A stretch of 64,000 nucleotides of DNA from an uncultured Microbacteriaceae bacterium (GCA_947487835.1 CANKXX010000002.1:124001-188000); one strand, 5' to 3'. Positions 37,482 to 47,097 are shown, numbered from the stretch's first letter. Numbers and translations are program-made. Notes: generated by a model from the sequence alone, not told the origin.

Positions 37482-38696
37482 ATGACCCGACCAGCCATGC
37501 ACGACGGCGACTTCGCCCCCGGATCCGTGGGCGATGTGTTCCGCCTGATCCGCGGCGGAGTAGCGACGTCGCGCTCGAGTCTGGCACGTGTGTCCGGGCT
37601 CGCGCCCTCCACCATCTCCCTCCGGGTCGACGCCCTGGTGCGCCTCGGGCTCGTCAGCGAGGGCGGTGACGAGCGGTCGCGCGGCGGACGCCGGGCCCGG
37701 CTGCTCGAGGTCGCCCGGTCCGCGGGCTTCGTGGCCGGCATGGACGTCGGCGCGAACCACGTGCAGCTCGCCCTGGCCGACCTGACCGGCTCGCTGCAGG
37801 TCGTGGAGAGCATCCCGGTCGCCATCGAGAAGGGCCCGGATGCCGCGGCCGAGCACCTGTGGAGCGCCCTCAACGACCTGATGACGCGCAACGACCTCGA
37901 CCCGGCTCTGCTGCTGGGACTCGCGGTCGGCCTCCCCGCGCCCATCGAGTACACGACCGGCCGGGTGGTGCTCCCGTCCTTCATGCCGAGCTGGCACAAC
38001 GCCGACCTCCCCGCGCTCTTCTCCCGGTACACCGACATCCCCGTGCTCATCGAGAACGACGCCAACCTGCTCGCCCTGGCGGAACGGTCCGAGACCAGCC
38101 CCGAGCTCGATCAGCTGCTCGCGATCAAGCTCGGCACCCGCATCGGCTGCGGCATCCTGTCGGCGGGCCGGCTGCACCGCGGCGTCGGCGGGGCCGCCGG
38201 CGAGATCAGCCACACGTCCGTGGACGGCGACTCGACGATCCCCTGCGTGTGCGGCACGCCGCACTGCCTCGAGTCCGTGGCCAGCGGCGGGGCGATCGCC
38301 GCCCGCCTGGCCGCGCAGGGCTTCGACGTGCGCACGGCCGCCGACGTCGTCGAGCTCGGGCGCGCCGGGAACCCGCAGGTCGTCGAGGAGCTGCGGAGGG
38401 CCGGCACCCGCATCGGCGGGGTGCTCGCGACCATCGTCAACTTCTTCAACCCCCGCGACGTCGTGCTGGGCGGCACCATGTCGGCCTCGTCGCCGCTGGT
38501 CGCCGCGATCCGGGCGGAGCTGTTCCAGCGCTGCCTGCCCCTCGTCACGGAGGACCTGGAGGTGCGGGCCGCGCGGCGGCCCAGCGACGCGGGCGTGCGC
38601 GGGGCCTGCCAGCTCATCCTCGAGGAGGTGCTCGCGCCGCACCGCATCGACCGCCTCGCCCGCGAGCTCGACATGGTCGCCGCGGGGGACCGCTGA
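37482..38696 (+). CDS. ROK-family transcriptional regulator
   Basis: N-terminal HTH (SRSSLARVSGLAPSTISLRVDALVRLGLV) plus ROK kinase-like domain with CxCGxxxCLE motif. Confidence 0.92.
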   Translation: MTRPAMHDGDFAPGSVGDVFRLIRGGVATSRSSLARVSGLAPSTISLRVDALVRLGLVSEGGDERSRGGRRARLLEVARSAGFVAGMDVGANHVQLALADLTGSLQVVESIPVAIEKGPDAAAEHLWSALNDLMTRNDLDPALLLGLAVGLPAPIEYTTGRVVLPSFMPSWHNADLPALFSRYTDIPVLIENDANLLALAERSETSPELDQLLAIKLGTRIGCGILSAGRLHRGVGGAAGEISHTSVDGDSTIPCVCGTPHCLESVASGGAIAARLAAQGFDVRTAADVVELGRAGNPQVVEELRRAGTRIGGVLATIVNFFNPRDVVLGGTMSASSPLVAAIRAELFQRCLPLVTEDLEVRAARRPSDAGVRGACQLILEEVLAPHRIDRLARELDMVAAGDR

Positions 38697-38757
38697 CCCG
38701 CTGCCGCGGGAGGCGCACAATCGAACCAGCACGACCGGACACCGGGAAGGAACGCGG

Positions 38758-39531
38758 ATGCAGGTAATCATCCTCAGGAGCGCGGAGGAGATCGGGCGGT
38801 ACGCCGCGGACATCATCCTCTCGGGGGTGACGGACGGGTCCATCTCGGTGCTCGGCGTGGCCACCGGATCCTCGCCGCTGCCGGTCTACCGGGCGCTCGA
38901 GAGCCGCTGGGTGCCGGAGCTGGCCGGGCTCTCGGCGTTCGCCCTCGACGAGTACGTGGGTCTCGCGCCCGACCATCCCGAGAGCTACCACTCGGTCATC
39001 GACCGCGAGGTCACCCGGCCGCTCCGGCTCGACCCCGCCCGCGTCCACGTCCCGGACGGCAGCGCGGCGGACCCCGAGCAGGCGTGCGTCGACTACGAGC
39101 GGGCGATCGAGGAGGCCGGGGGCGTCGACCTGCAGATCCTCGGCATCGGCAGTACCGGGCACATCGGTTTCAACGAGCCCACCTCGTCGCTGAGCTCCCG
39201 CACCCGCATCAAGACCCTGACGCCCGAGACGCGGCGCGACAACGCGCGGTTCTTCCCGTCGCTCGACGAGGTGCCGCTGCACTGCGTGACCCAGGGGCTC
39301 GGCACCATCATGGATGCCCGCCGCGTGCTGCTCGTCGCCCAGGGGACGGGCAAGGCCCGCGCCGTCGCGCAGACTGTGGAGGGCCCGCTGAGCAGCATGT
39401 GCCCGGGCTCGGTCCTGCAGCTGCACCCGGACGCGACGATCCTCCTCGACGAGGAGGCCGCGTCGGAGCTCACGCTCACCGACTACTACCGCTTCGTCTT
39501 CGAGAACAGGCCGGCCTGGCAGCGCCCTTGA
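38758..39531 (+). CDS. nagB: Glucosamine-6-phosphate deaminase
   Basis: MQVIILRSAEEIGRYAADII...LGVATGSSPLPVYRAL...FALDEYVGL...ILGIGSTGHIGFNEP. Confidence 0.94.
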   Translation: MQVIILRSAEEIGRYAADIILSGVTDGSISVLGVATGSSPLPVYRALESRWVPELAGLSAFALDEYVGLAPDHPESYHSVIDREVTRPLRLDPARVHVPDGSAADPEQACVDYERAIEEAGGVDLQILGIGSTGHIGFNEPTSSLSSRTRIKTLTPETRRDNARFFPSLDEVPLHCVTQGLGTIMDARRVLLVAQGTGKARAVAQTVEGPLSSMCPGSVLQLHPDATILLDEEAASELTLTDYYRFVFENRPAWQRP

Positions 39532-39554
39532 CAGCCGCCCGCGGCGAGGCGAGC

Positions 39555-39806
39555 ATGAGCCGCACGACGAGCGGCGAGGAGGCGGCGATGCGCAAGGACG
39601 TCCGATGGAGCGAGCTCAGCCCGGGCCGGCGGATCGCGGTCGCCCTCCTGGGGGTGGTGCAGGTCGGGCTCGCCGTGGCGGCGTGGCGGGACCTCGCCGA
39701 GCGGTCCGACGCCGAGGTGAACGGCAGCAAGCGCACCTGGGCGGCGATCATCGCCATCAACTGGGTCGGCCCGATCGTCTACTTCGCCAAGGGGCGCCGC
39801 ACCTGA
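39555..39806 (+). CDS. Small PLDc_N-like membrane protein
   Basis: GRRIAVALLGVVQVGLAVAAWRDLAERSDAEVNGSKRTWAAIIAINWVGPIVYFAKGRR. Confidence 0.72.
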   Translation: MSRTTSGEEAAMRKDVRWSELSPGRRIAVALLGVVQVGLAVAAWRDLAERSDAEVNGSKRTWAAIIAINWVGPIVYFAKGRRT

Positions 39807-39866
39807 CCCGTGCTGCCTTCCGGCGCATCCTCGCGCCGGGCGGCGCGCGTAGGCCACACTGAACGG

Positions 39867-40808
39867 GTGACTGACCGCCGCTTGATGCTGCTGGACACGG
39901 CCGCCCTGTACTTCCGCGCCTACTACGGCATGCCGGACACGGTGACCGCGCCGGACGGCAGCCCGGTGAACGCCGTCCGAGGGCTGCTCGACATGATCGG
40001 GCGGCTGGTCACGGAGTTCACCCCGACCGAGCTCGTCGCCTGCTGGGACGACGACTGGCGGCCGCAGTGGCGGGTCGACCTGCTGCCCACGTACAAGGCG
40101 CACCGGTTGGCCGAGGCGGCGCCGGTCGGACCGGACACCGAGGTCGTGCCGGACACGCTCACCCCGCAGGTGCCGATCATCGTCGACGCGCTCACCGCCC
40201 TCGGCATCCCCATCGTGGGGAAGGCGGAGTACGAGGCGGACGACATCATCGGCACGCTCGCTGCCACGGCGACGATGCCCGTCGACGTCGTCACGGGGGA
40301 CCGCGACCTCTTCCAGGTGATCGACGACGACCGCGCCGTGCGCGTGATCTACACGGCGCGCGGGATGAGCAAGCTCGAGATCGTGACGGAGGAGGTGCTC
40401 CGGGCCAAGTACGGCATCTCGGCCCGCCAGTACGCCGACTTCGCCGTCATGCGCGGCGACGCCTCCGACGGCCTCCCCGGTGTCGCCGGGGTGGGGGAGA
40501 AGACCGCGGCGACCCTCCTCGCCCAGTTCGGCGACCTCGACGGCATCCTCGCCGCCGCCGCCGAGGGGTCGCGGTCCCCGCTGTCTGTGGGTGTGAAGAC
40601 CAAGCTGCGGGCCGCCGCCGACTACCTCACCCGGGCGCCCGCCGTCGTGAACGTCGCTCGGGACCTCGACCTGCCGCACCTGGACGCGCGGATCGGCATC
40701 CCGGACGCCGGTCGCGAGGCGATCGCCGAACTGCAGACCCGGTGGGGTCTCGGCCGCTCCGTGACCCGGGCCGTCGAGGCACTCGACCTCCGCGCCACCC
40801 GAATCTGA
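39867..40808 (+). CDS. 5'-3' exonuclease (PolA N-terminal-like)
   Basis: LLDTAALYFRAYYGMPD, YEADDIIGTLA, VTGDRDLFQVIDD, GVAGVGEKTAATLLAQFG; GTG start. Confidence 0.92.
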   Translation: MTDRRLMLLDTAALYFRAYYGMPDTVTAPDGSPVNAVRGLLDMIGRLVTEFTPTELVACWDDDWRPQWRVDLLPTYKAHRLAEAAPVGPDTEVVPDTLTPQVPIIVDALTALGIPIVGKAEYEADDIIGTLAATATMPVDVVTGDRDLFQVIDDDRAVRVIYTARGMSKLEIVTEEVLRAKYGISARQYADFAVMRGDASDGLPGVAGVGEKTAATLLAQFGDLDGILAAAAEGSRSPLSVGVKTKLRAAADYLTRAPAVVNVARDLDLPHLDARIGIPDAGREAIAELQTRWGLGRSVTRAVEALDLRATRI

Positions 40809-40814
40809 CCGGGT

Positions 40815-40859
40815 GGTTCCTGAGCCTGTCGAAGGGTGGTTCCTGAGCCCGTCGAAGGG
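40815..40859 (+). repeat. Dispersed 24-mer repeat, two tandem truncated copies
   Basis: ggttcctgagcctgtcgaaggg t ggttcctgagcccgtcgaaggg. Confidence 0.88.
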
Positions 40860-41618
40860 CTAACCCGCGGTCGCCCGCCGCCGGGCCGCCGCCGAGGTCC
40901 AGCCCTGCTCGTGCAGGCGCTCGAACCCGTCGAGCAGCACGTCGAGGGCGAACTCGAACTCGAACTGGTCGTCGCAGCCCTGGCCCACCGCCGAGTCCTC
41001 GTGGGCGCTCGCCATGGCGACGGCGAGGATGTTCGGGTAGCGCGCCGCCATCTGCTGCATCATCGCCGCCTGGGCTTCGGGCGGCAGCGCGGGCGAGGGC
41101 GCAGCGCCCGGCCGCGGCGCGTCGTCGAACAGCTCCTGGGTGAAGCCCCACATCCGCCCGCCGATCGCGTGCATCACGTGGTGGGTCAGGTCGATGGAGA
41201 AGCCGCCGGCCTGGAACATCCCGATGAAGGAATCCATGTAATCGAGCACCGCGGGCGTCTTCGTCGTGCGGGTCTCCATCGCCTGGCGGGCCCAGGCGTG
41301 CCGCCGCAGGGCGCGGCGGGCGGACAGCACGCGCTCGCGCACCGCGGTCCTCCAGTCGGCGCTTCCGCTCGGCGGGTCGATCTCGCCGACGATCACCTCG
41401 ACCATGCCGTCGAGGAGCTCCTCCTTGTTCGCCACGTGCTTGTAGAGGGCCATGGGAACCACGCCGAGCTCGTCGGCGAGCCGGCGCATGCTGAGCGCCT
41501 CGATGCCGATCTCATCCGCGAGCGACACCGCGGCACGCAGGACGCCGTCCCGGTTGAGGCGCGGCCGCCGCTCGGCGCCCGGCTCCACCGGCGGCATCCT
41601 GTCGCTGTCCCTTGACAC
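40860..41618 (-). CDS. TetR-family transcriptional regulator
   Basis: LNRDGVLRAAVSLADEIGIEALSMRRLADELGVVPMALYKHVANKEELLDGM. Confidence 0.93.
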   Translation of the reverse strand: MSRDSDRMPPVEPGAERRPRLNRDGVLRAAVSLADEIGIEALSMRRLADELGVVPMALYKHVANKEELLDGMVEVIVGEIDPPSGSADWRTAVRERVLSARRALRRHAWARQAMETRTTKTPAVLDYMDSFIGMFQAGGFSIDLTHHVMHAIGGRMWGFTQELFDDAPRPGAAPSPALPPEAQAAMMQQMAARYPNILAVAMASAHEDSAVGQGCDDQFEFEFALDVLLDGFERLHEQGWTSAAARRRATAG

Positions 41619-41619
41619 G

Positions 41620-41669
41620 TGTACAGCGTACGCCTACCGTGACCACTAGGAGGTGTACGTCGTACACCT
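41620..41669. promoter_or_regulatory. TetR operator candidates in divergent promoter
   Basis: Perfect palindrome AGGTGTACG-t-CGTACACCT at 41651-41669; second related imperfect site acgtgtacagcgtacgcct at ~41620-41638. Confidence 0.65.
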
Positions 41670-41693
41670 ACATCACCCGAGAAAGGGAATCCC

Positions 41694-42419
41694 ATGCAGG
41701 CATTCCGGAAGACCGCCGCCGTCATCGGCGCGCTGTTCCTCCTCACCCACGTCACGGCCATCACGGCCGTCGTCCTCTACGCACCGGTCTTCGCCGACCC
41801 CGAGTACGTCCTCGGCGGCGGGGACGGCAGCGGGGTCCTGCTCGGCGGGCTCCTGGACGTGGTGCTCGCGCTCGGCGTCGTGGGTACCGGGGTGGCCCTG
41901 TACCCGGTGCTGCGGCGACAGAACGAGGGCGTGGCGCTCGGCTACGTCGCCCTGCGCACGCTCGAGGCCGGCGTCATCCTGGTCGGCGTCGTCACCATCC
42001 TCGGGGTCCTCTCGCTGCGCGAGACGGCCGGCGGCGGGGACGACGCGTCGCTCGTCGCGGCGGCCGGCGCCCTCGTCGCCACGCACAACTGGACGTTCCT
42101 GGTCGGCCCCGGCCTGATCTGCGGCACGAACACGGTGCTCGCGGCCTCCCTTCTGTACCGGTCCGGCCTGGTGCCCCGCTTCATCGCGGTGCTGGGGCTG
42201 GTCGGCGGGCCGCTCATCTTCGCCGCCAACACGGGCGTGATGTTCGGCGTCTTCGACCAGGTGTCGCCGTGGACGGGTCTCTGCGTCATCCCGATCTTCG
42301 CCTGGGAGATCTGCCTCGCGGTGTACCTGCTCGCCAAGGGCTTCCGGCCGGCGGCCCTGGCCCGGCTGGCGGGGGAGTCCGCGGAACCGGCGGCACCGCG
42401 GGTCCCCGCAGGCGTCTAG
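41694..42419 (+). CDS. DUF4386-like polytopic membrane protein
   Basis: ~6 TMs, divergent from TetR gene; RNTQVLTHV-like N-terminus (KTAAVIGALFLLTHVTAITAVVLYAPVF). Confidence 0.75.
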   Translation: MQAFRKTAAVIGALFLLTHVTAITAVVLYAPVFADPEYVLGGGDGSGVLLGGLLDVVLALGVVGTGVALYPVLRRQNEGVALGYVALRTLEAGVILVGVVTILGVLSLRETAGGGDDASLVAAAGALVATHNWTFLVGPGLICGTNTVLAASLLYRSGLVPRFIAVLGLVGGPLIFAANTGVMFGVFDQVSPWTGLCVIPIFAWEICLAVYLLAKGFRPAALARLAGESAEPAAPRVPAGV

Positions 42420-42440
42420 TCGCCGCAGTGGGCCGCGTCG

Positions 42441-42503
42441 CTTCGACAGGCTCAGGGACCGTGCGGGGGCGACCCCCACGGTCCCTGAACCTGTCGAAGG
42501 GAC
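42441..42503. repeat. Dispersed 24-mer repeat, inverted pair
   Basis: cttcgacaggctcagggacc ... ggtccctgaacctgtcgaagggac. Confidence 0.9.
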
Positions 42504-42508
42504 GTCCG

Positions 42509-43174
42509 CTACAGGCCCTGAGCGGATGCGGGGATCTCCCGCACGTCGTCGAAGCCCTCGGTGAGCAGCAGGTCGACGCTGAGCAGGCCGCGCCGGTTGG
42601 CGTGCCGGGCGAGGACCTCCTCGGGCACGCGGCGCTCCGCGGGACGGCGCGCGTTCCGCTCGGCCAGCACGGCGAGGGGAAGGTGGGGAAGCAGCACGGC
42701 CACGGCGGGAAGCCCCGCGTCCCGGGCGGCGCGGACGTGCGCGACCCGCTCCTTCCGGCGCAGGTGCGTCGCGTCGGCGAGGTAGCCGCGCCGGAGGGCC
42801 AGCAGCTCCTCGGCCCGGGTGGCGCAGTGGCGCAGGGCCGGAAGCGAGTAGTCCTGCAGGTCGCGGGGATCGCGGCCTGCGGCGATGTCGCGGGCGCGCA
42901 TCCTCGCGCGCTCGTCGTCGGGGCTGAGGGTCACGAACGGCTCGGCGCCGTCGGCCCGATCGGCCGCGAGCTGCCCGCGCAGGGTCGTCTTGCCGGAGGT
43001 CGGGGCGCCCACGAGCACCAGCACCGACTCGGGGGGACGGGTCAGCCGCAGCAGGGATGGATGGATCGCGCCGGTCGACGGCGTCGTCACGTCGATCGGC
43101 GGAGTGTTCGGGATGCCGAGCACGGCCGCCGTGCGGCCGTGCTCGAGCATCGAGTGGGGGTGCGCTGGTGTCAC
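42509..43174 (-). CDS. AAA/polynucleotide kinase-like ATPase
   Basis: Walker A VLVLVGAPTSGKTTLRGQL; YLADATHLRRKERVAHVRAARDAG. Confidence 0.78.
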   Translation of the reverse strand: MTPAHPHSMLEHGRTAAVLGIPNTPPIDVTTPSTGAIHPSLLRLTRPPESVLVLVGAPTSGKTTLRGQLAADRADGAEPFVTLSPDDERARMRARDIAAGRDPRDLQDYSLPALRHCATRAEELLALRRGYLADATHLRRKERVAHVRAARDAGLPAVAVLLPHLPLAVLAERNARRPAERRVPEEVLARHANRRGLLSVDLLLTEGFDDVREIPASAQGL

Positions 43175-43428
43175 GCCGAGCGCCGGAGCGTCACGACCTC
43201 GCCCGCGCCCTTCTCCTGGGCCGCTGGGTGCTCGACCACCGCGATCACGCGGTTCGCCATGAAGCGCGCCGTGCGCATCGCGGTGCCGCCGCGCGTCACC
43301 TCCGTGACCTCCACGAGGCCGCGGCCGTGCGTGATGTCGACCCGTCGTCCTGCGCGGGTCGCCTCGATCTCATACGTGCGGGTTGCGTCGCCTGCGTCGA
43401 CGACGATCTCGACCCGATCGCCTTTCAT
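43171..43428 (-). CDS. Small uncharacterised protein
   Basis: MKGDRVEIVVDAGDATRTYEIEATRAGRRVDITHGRGLVEVTEVTRGGTAMRTARFMANRVIAVVEHPA; translationally coupled to the ATPase. Confidence 0.7.
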   Translation of the reverse strand: MKGDRVEIVVDAGDATRTYEIEATRAGRRVDITHGRGLVEVTEVTRGGTAMRTARFMANRVIAVVEHPAAQEKGAGEVVTLRRSA

Positions 43429-43568
43429 GGTGTCTCCTCTGTCCGTCACTGAGTACAACGCTGCAGGTCAGCGCGGTATTCCGCGTTCCAGCCGCGGGTA
43501 TCGGAGCCCGCTCGTGTTCTCCGTGGGCGAATCTCGGGGCGGGAATGAACCGGCTCCCTGCACGTTGA

Positions 43569-43589
43569 CTTGAGTCGAAGGCACTCAAG
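43569..43589. promoter_or_regulatory. HAIR element (HspR operator)
   Basis: CTTGAGT-cgaaggc-ACTCAAG, exact match to the actinobacterial HAIR consensus CTTGAGT-N7-ACTCAAG. Confidence 0.88.
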
Positions 43590-43606
43590 TTTCCCCAGGA
43601 GGTACG

Positions 43607-46147
43607 TTGCCTCAGTATTTCGGTCCCGTCGCCCAAGACGGATCATTCGACGCATTCCTCGCCCGGCTGCTGCAGAACCAGCGGGCGGGCCAGCAGCGGT
43701 CGGTCGACATCAGCCGGCTGCTCAGCCGGCGCAGCAACGAGGTGCTCGGCCGCTCGATCGAGTACGCCGGCTCGCTCGGCCACTCGGTCGTCGACGCCCT
43801 GCACCTGCTCCACGTGCTGCTCAGCGAGTCCCCCGCCGCCGACCTGGTCGAGCGCGCGGGCGCCGACCGCGCCGCGCTGCTGGCGGCCATCGAGGATCGG
43901 CTCCCCGCCTCCTCGAGCGAGCCGCAGGAGCCGCCGCGCGAGCTGACGCCGTCGGCTCAGCGGGCTCTGTTCGACGCCGCGCAGGTCGCACGCGCGTCGG
44001 GCTCCACCTACATCGACCCGGAGCACCTCCTCTTCGCGTTCGCGCTGAACCAGGATGCCGTCTCGGGGCAGCTGCTGGCCGGCGCCGGGGTCTCCCCGCA
44101 GTCGCTCCAGCAGGCCGCCTTCGGCGCGGCCCGCGCGGGTGGCCAGCAGCCGCAGGAGCAGGCCGCCCCGGACTCGGACACGCCCACGCTCGACCAGTAC
44201 GGCACGGACCTCACGGCCCGCGCTCGTGAAGGCGGCATCGACCCGGTGATCGGGCGGGCCGACGAGATCGCGCAGACCGTCGAGATCCTGCTCCGCCGCA
44301 CCAAGAACAACCCCGTGCTGATCGGCGAGCCGGGCGTCGGCAAGACCGCGATCGTCGAGGGGCTCGCCCAGCGCATCGCCGACGGCGACGTGCCCGAGCT
44401 GCTGCGCGGCAAGCGGGTGGTCGCGCTCGATCTCCCGGCGATGGTCGCCGGCACCAAGTTCCGCGGCGAGTTCGAGGAGCGGCTCACCACGCTGATGGCG
44501 GAGATCGCCGAGCACAGAGACGAGCTCATCGTCTTCCTCGACGAGCTGCACACCGTCATCGGGGCGGGCGCGGGTGAGGGCGGGATGGACGCCGCCAACA
44601 CCCTGAAGCCCCGCCTCGCCCGGGGCGAGCTGCACCTCATCGGCGCGACGACCCTCGCGGAGTACCGCCGCATCGAGAAGGACGCCGCCCTGGAGCGCCG
44701 CTTCCAGCCCGTCCTCGTGCCGGAGCCCACCGTGGAGGACGCCGTGCAGATCCTCGCCGGTCTGCAGGGTCGCTACGAGGAGCACCACGGCGTGACCTAC
44801 ACCGACGACGCCATCCGCGCCGCGGTCGAGCTGTCCTCCCGGTACATCTCGGACCGCATGCTGCCCGACAAGGCCATCGATCTGATCGACCAGGCGGGCG
44901 CCCGGCGCCGCCTGTCGCTCGGCTCGTCCGTCGACACCGCCGCCCTGCGCGCCCGCCTGGCCGACCTCGAGTCGGACAAGAACCGCGCGGTCGCCGAGGA
45001 GCGCTACGAGGAGGCGTCACGCCTGCGTGACGAGCTCGAGGAGCTGCGCCAGCGCGTCGTCGCCGCCGAGTCCGCCGAGCCCGCGTCCGCGCCGTCCGCC
45101 GACACCGTGATCGAGGTGGCCGATATCGCCGAGATCCTGGCCCGCGCGACGGGCATCCCCGCCGCGCAGATCAGCCAGGACGACCGCGTGCGGCTGGCCG
45201 AGCTCGAGGAGACGCTGCACACGCGTGTCATCGGGCAGGACGACGCCGTGACGGCGATCGCCAAGGCGGTCCGCCGCAGCCGCACCGGGATGTCCGACCC
45301 CAACCGGCCGATCGGCAGCTTCCTGTTCCTCGGCCCCACCGGCGTCGGGAAGACGGAGCTCGCCAAGGCCCTCGGCGCCTCCCTGTTCGGCGACGAGAAG
45401 GCGGTGCTGCGGTTCGACATGAGCGAGTTCGGCGAGCGCCACACCGTCAGCCGTCTCGTCGGCGCCCCTCCCGGATACGTCGGGTACGACGAGGCCGGCC
45501 AGCTGACCGAGCGTGTGCGGCGCAACCCGTACTCGATCGTGCTGCTCGACGAGATCGAGAAGGCGCACCCGGACGTGTTCAACCTGCTGCTGCAGGTGCT
45601 GGACGACGGTCGCCTGACCGACGGCCAGGGCCGCACCGTGGACTTCCGGAACACCGTGGTCATCATGACCTCGAACCTGGGCTCCGAGTTCCTGGCGAGC
45701 CGTGGCGGGGCGATGGGCTTCGTCGCCCGGTCCGACGCGAACGGCTTCGGCTCCGAGAAGGATCTGCGCGACCGCGTCATGGGCAAGCTGCGTGAGGCGA
45801 TGCGGCCGGAGTTCCTGAACCGCATCGACGAGATCGTGCTGTTCCGCCGGCTCGACCGCGGTCAGCTGCGGCAGATCGTCGACCTGATGCTGGGCGCCAC
45901 GCGCGCCCGGCTCGAGGCGCAGGGCATCGCGCTCGAGGTCAGCGTCGAGGCCTTGGACTGGCTCGGCGAGCACGGCTACGAGCCCGAGTACGGCGCCCGT
46001 CCGCTGCGCCGCCTGGTGCAGCGCGAGCTGGAGGACCGGATCGCCGAGCTGCTCGTGCGCTCCGAGCTCGAGGCGGGCGGGACCGCGCGGGTGTCTGTCG
46101 CCGACGGAGCGCTCGTGGTCACGGCCGCGCAGCCCGCGCTCGTCTAG
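43607..46147 (+). CDS. ATP-dependent Clp protease ATP-binding subunit (ClpC-like, HspR-controlled)
   Basis: Two AAA domains ([33 protein letters not shown]), Clp_N, short UVR-like middle domain ([20 protein letters not shown]); TTG start with AGGAGG RBS. Confidence 0.92.
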   Translation: MPQYFGPVAQDGSFDAFLARLLQNQRAGQQRSVDISRLLSRRSNEVLGRSIEYAGSLGHSVVDALHLLHVLLSESPAADLVERAGADRAALLAAIEDRLPASSSEPQEPPRELTPSAQRALFDAAQVARASGSTYIDPEHLLFAFALNQDAVSGQLLAGAGVSPQSLQQAAFGAARAGGQQPQEQAAPDSDTPTLDQYGTDLTARAREGGIDPVIGRADEIAQTVEILLRRTKNNPVLIGEPGVGKTAIVEGLAQRIADGDVPELLRGKRVVALDLPAMVAGTKFRGEFEERLTTLMAEIAEHRDELIVFLDELHTVIGAGAGEGGMDAANTLKPRLARGELHLIGATTLAEYRRIEKDAALERRFQPVLVPEPTVEDAVQILAGLQGRYEEHHGVTYTDDAIRAAVELSSRYISDRMLPDKAIDLIDQAGARRRLSLGSSVDTAALRARLADLESDKNRAVAEERYEEASRLRDELEELRQRVVAAESAEPASAPSADTVIEVADIAEILARATGIPAAQISQDDRVRLAELEETLHTRVIGQDDAVTAIAKAVRRSRTGMSDPNRPIGSFLFLGPTGVGKTELAKALGASLFGDEKAVLRFDMSEFGERHTVSRLVGAPPGYVGYDEAGQLTERVRRNPYSIVLLDEIEKAHPDVFNLLLQVLDDGRLTDGQGRTVDFRNTVVIMTSNLGSEFLASRGGAMGFVARSDANGFGSEKDLRDRVMGKLREAMRPEFLNRIDEIVLFRRLDRGQLRQIVDLMLGATRARLEAQGIALEVSVEALDWLGEHGYEPEYGARPLRRLVQRELEDRIAELLVRSELEAGGTARVSVADGALVVTAAQPALV

Positions 46148-46163
46148 CGGGTTCCCTCTCACA

Positions 46164-46205
46164 CGGCTCCGGCCGGGATCGGTACGCCGATCCCGGCCGG
46201 AGCCG
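46164..46205 (+). terminator. Rho-independent terminator after clpC-like gene
   Basis: CGGCTCCGGCCGGGATCGG-tacg-CCGATCCCGGCCGGAGCCG followed by TTT. Confidence 0.88.
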
Positions 46206-46247
46206 TTTCCGTGCCCGCGGCGGATCCGGCTTCGTTCTCGGGATCTC

Positions 46248-46312
46248 GCGTGGGACTCGCGCGTGGGACTCGCGCGTGGGACTCGCGCGTGGGACTCGCG
46301 CGTGGACCTCGC
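46248..46312. repeat. 5 tandem copies of 13-bp unit GCGTGGGACTCGC
   Basis: Four exact plus one variant (gcgtggacctcgc) copies read directly. Confidence 0.95.
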
Positions 46313-46411
46313 GATGCCGCGCTCTGACCGGCCGGGCCGCCGCGGGGTGCATCGGGTTGCGCGCCGCGGGGGTTGCGGGAACACTGTCTGCAACGCTCGG
46401 GTTGGAGGAAC

Positions 46412-46834
46412 GTGGGAGCGATCGAGCTCACTGCGCTCCTCTGGCGTGAGCGCGAGGCGCTGGCGGCCGTCCTCGAGCGGCAGCAGGAGCTCGCCGACGC
46501 GCTGCGGGGATCGGATCCGCGCCGGATCGACGACGCCCTCCTGGGACGCGAGGAGGCGCTCGGCGGGCTGCGCCCGGTCGTGCTGATGCGCGACATCGAG
46601 ATCGTCGCCCTGGCCGACGAGTGGGGCGCGGTCACCGGGCTGACGCTCGCCACGCTACCGCGGTTCGCGCCGTCCGGACCCTGGGGCGGAATCTTCGCCG
46701 ACCACCTGCGCGCGCTCCGGGACCTCGCCGCCCGGGCCGTCCAGGACGGCCGCGAGATCGACGCCCTGCTCGCGTCGCATGGGGCACCGGAGGCCCTGCG
46801 CCTGCCGGTCTCCCCGGAGGACTACACGGAGTAG
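46412..46834 (+). CDS. Uncharacterised helical protein
   Basis: GTG with GGAGG RBS; coiled-coil-like LLWREREALAAVLERQQELADAL; no family recognised. Confidence 0.6.
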   Translation: MGAIELTALLWREREALAAVLERQQELADALRGSDPRRIDDALLGREEALGGLRPVVLMRDIEIVALADEWGAVTGLTLATLPRFAPSGPWGGIFADHLRALRDLAARAVQDGREIDALLASHGAPEALRLPVSPEDYTE

Positions 46835-46868
46835 CCGCCCGGCCGGTCGCCTCCGCATCCCGGACCGT

Positions 46869-46952
46869 GTTCCGAATTCAGGCCGTGCTGCGACACGCCG
46901 CGTTTGGAGCCTCCCCAACGCGGCGTGTCGCAGCTGAACCTGAATTGCGAAC
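46869..46952. repeat. Long imperfect palindrome, copy 2
   Basis: GTTCCGAATTCAGGccgtgCTGCGACACGCCGCGTT-12 nt-AACGCGGCGTGTCGCAGctgaaCCTGAATTGCGAAC. Confidence 0.92.
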
Positions 46953-46981
46953 GGTGGCAGGCACGGACCTGAGCCACCCAC

Positions 46982-47042
46982 GGTTCCTGAGCCCGCCACG
47001 GTCCCTGAGCCCGCCACGGTCCCTGAGCCTGTCGAAGGGACG
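46982..47042 (+). repeat. Dispersed 24-mer repeat cluster (partial-partial-complete)
   Basis: ggttcctgagcccgccacggtccctgagcccgccacggtccctgagcctgtcgaagggac. Confidence 0.88.
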
Positions 47043-47097
47043 CAGCCTGCGCTCGGGAACGGTGACAGGATGCCGTGGCGGGAGTGTGAGGCTCGGC

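Noticed and set aside
46248-46312. CRISPR array
   Set aside because: 13-bp units are directly abutting with no spacers and there are no cas genes
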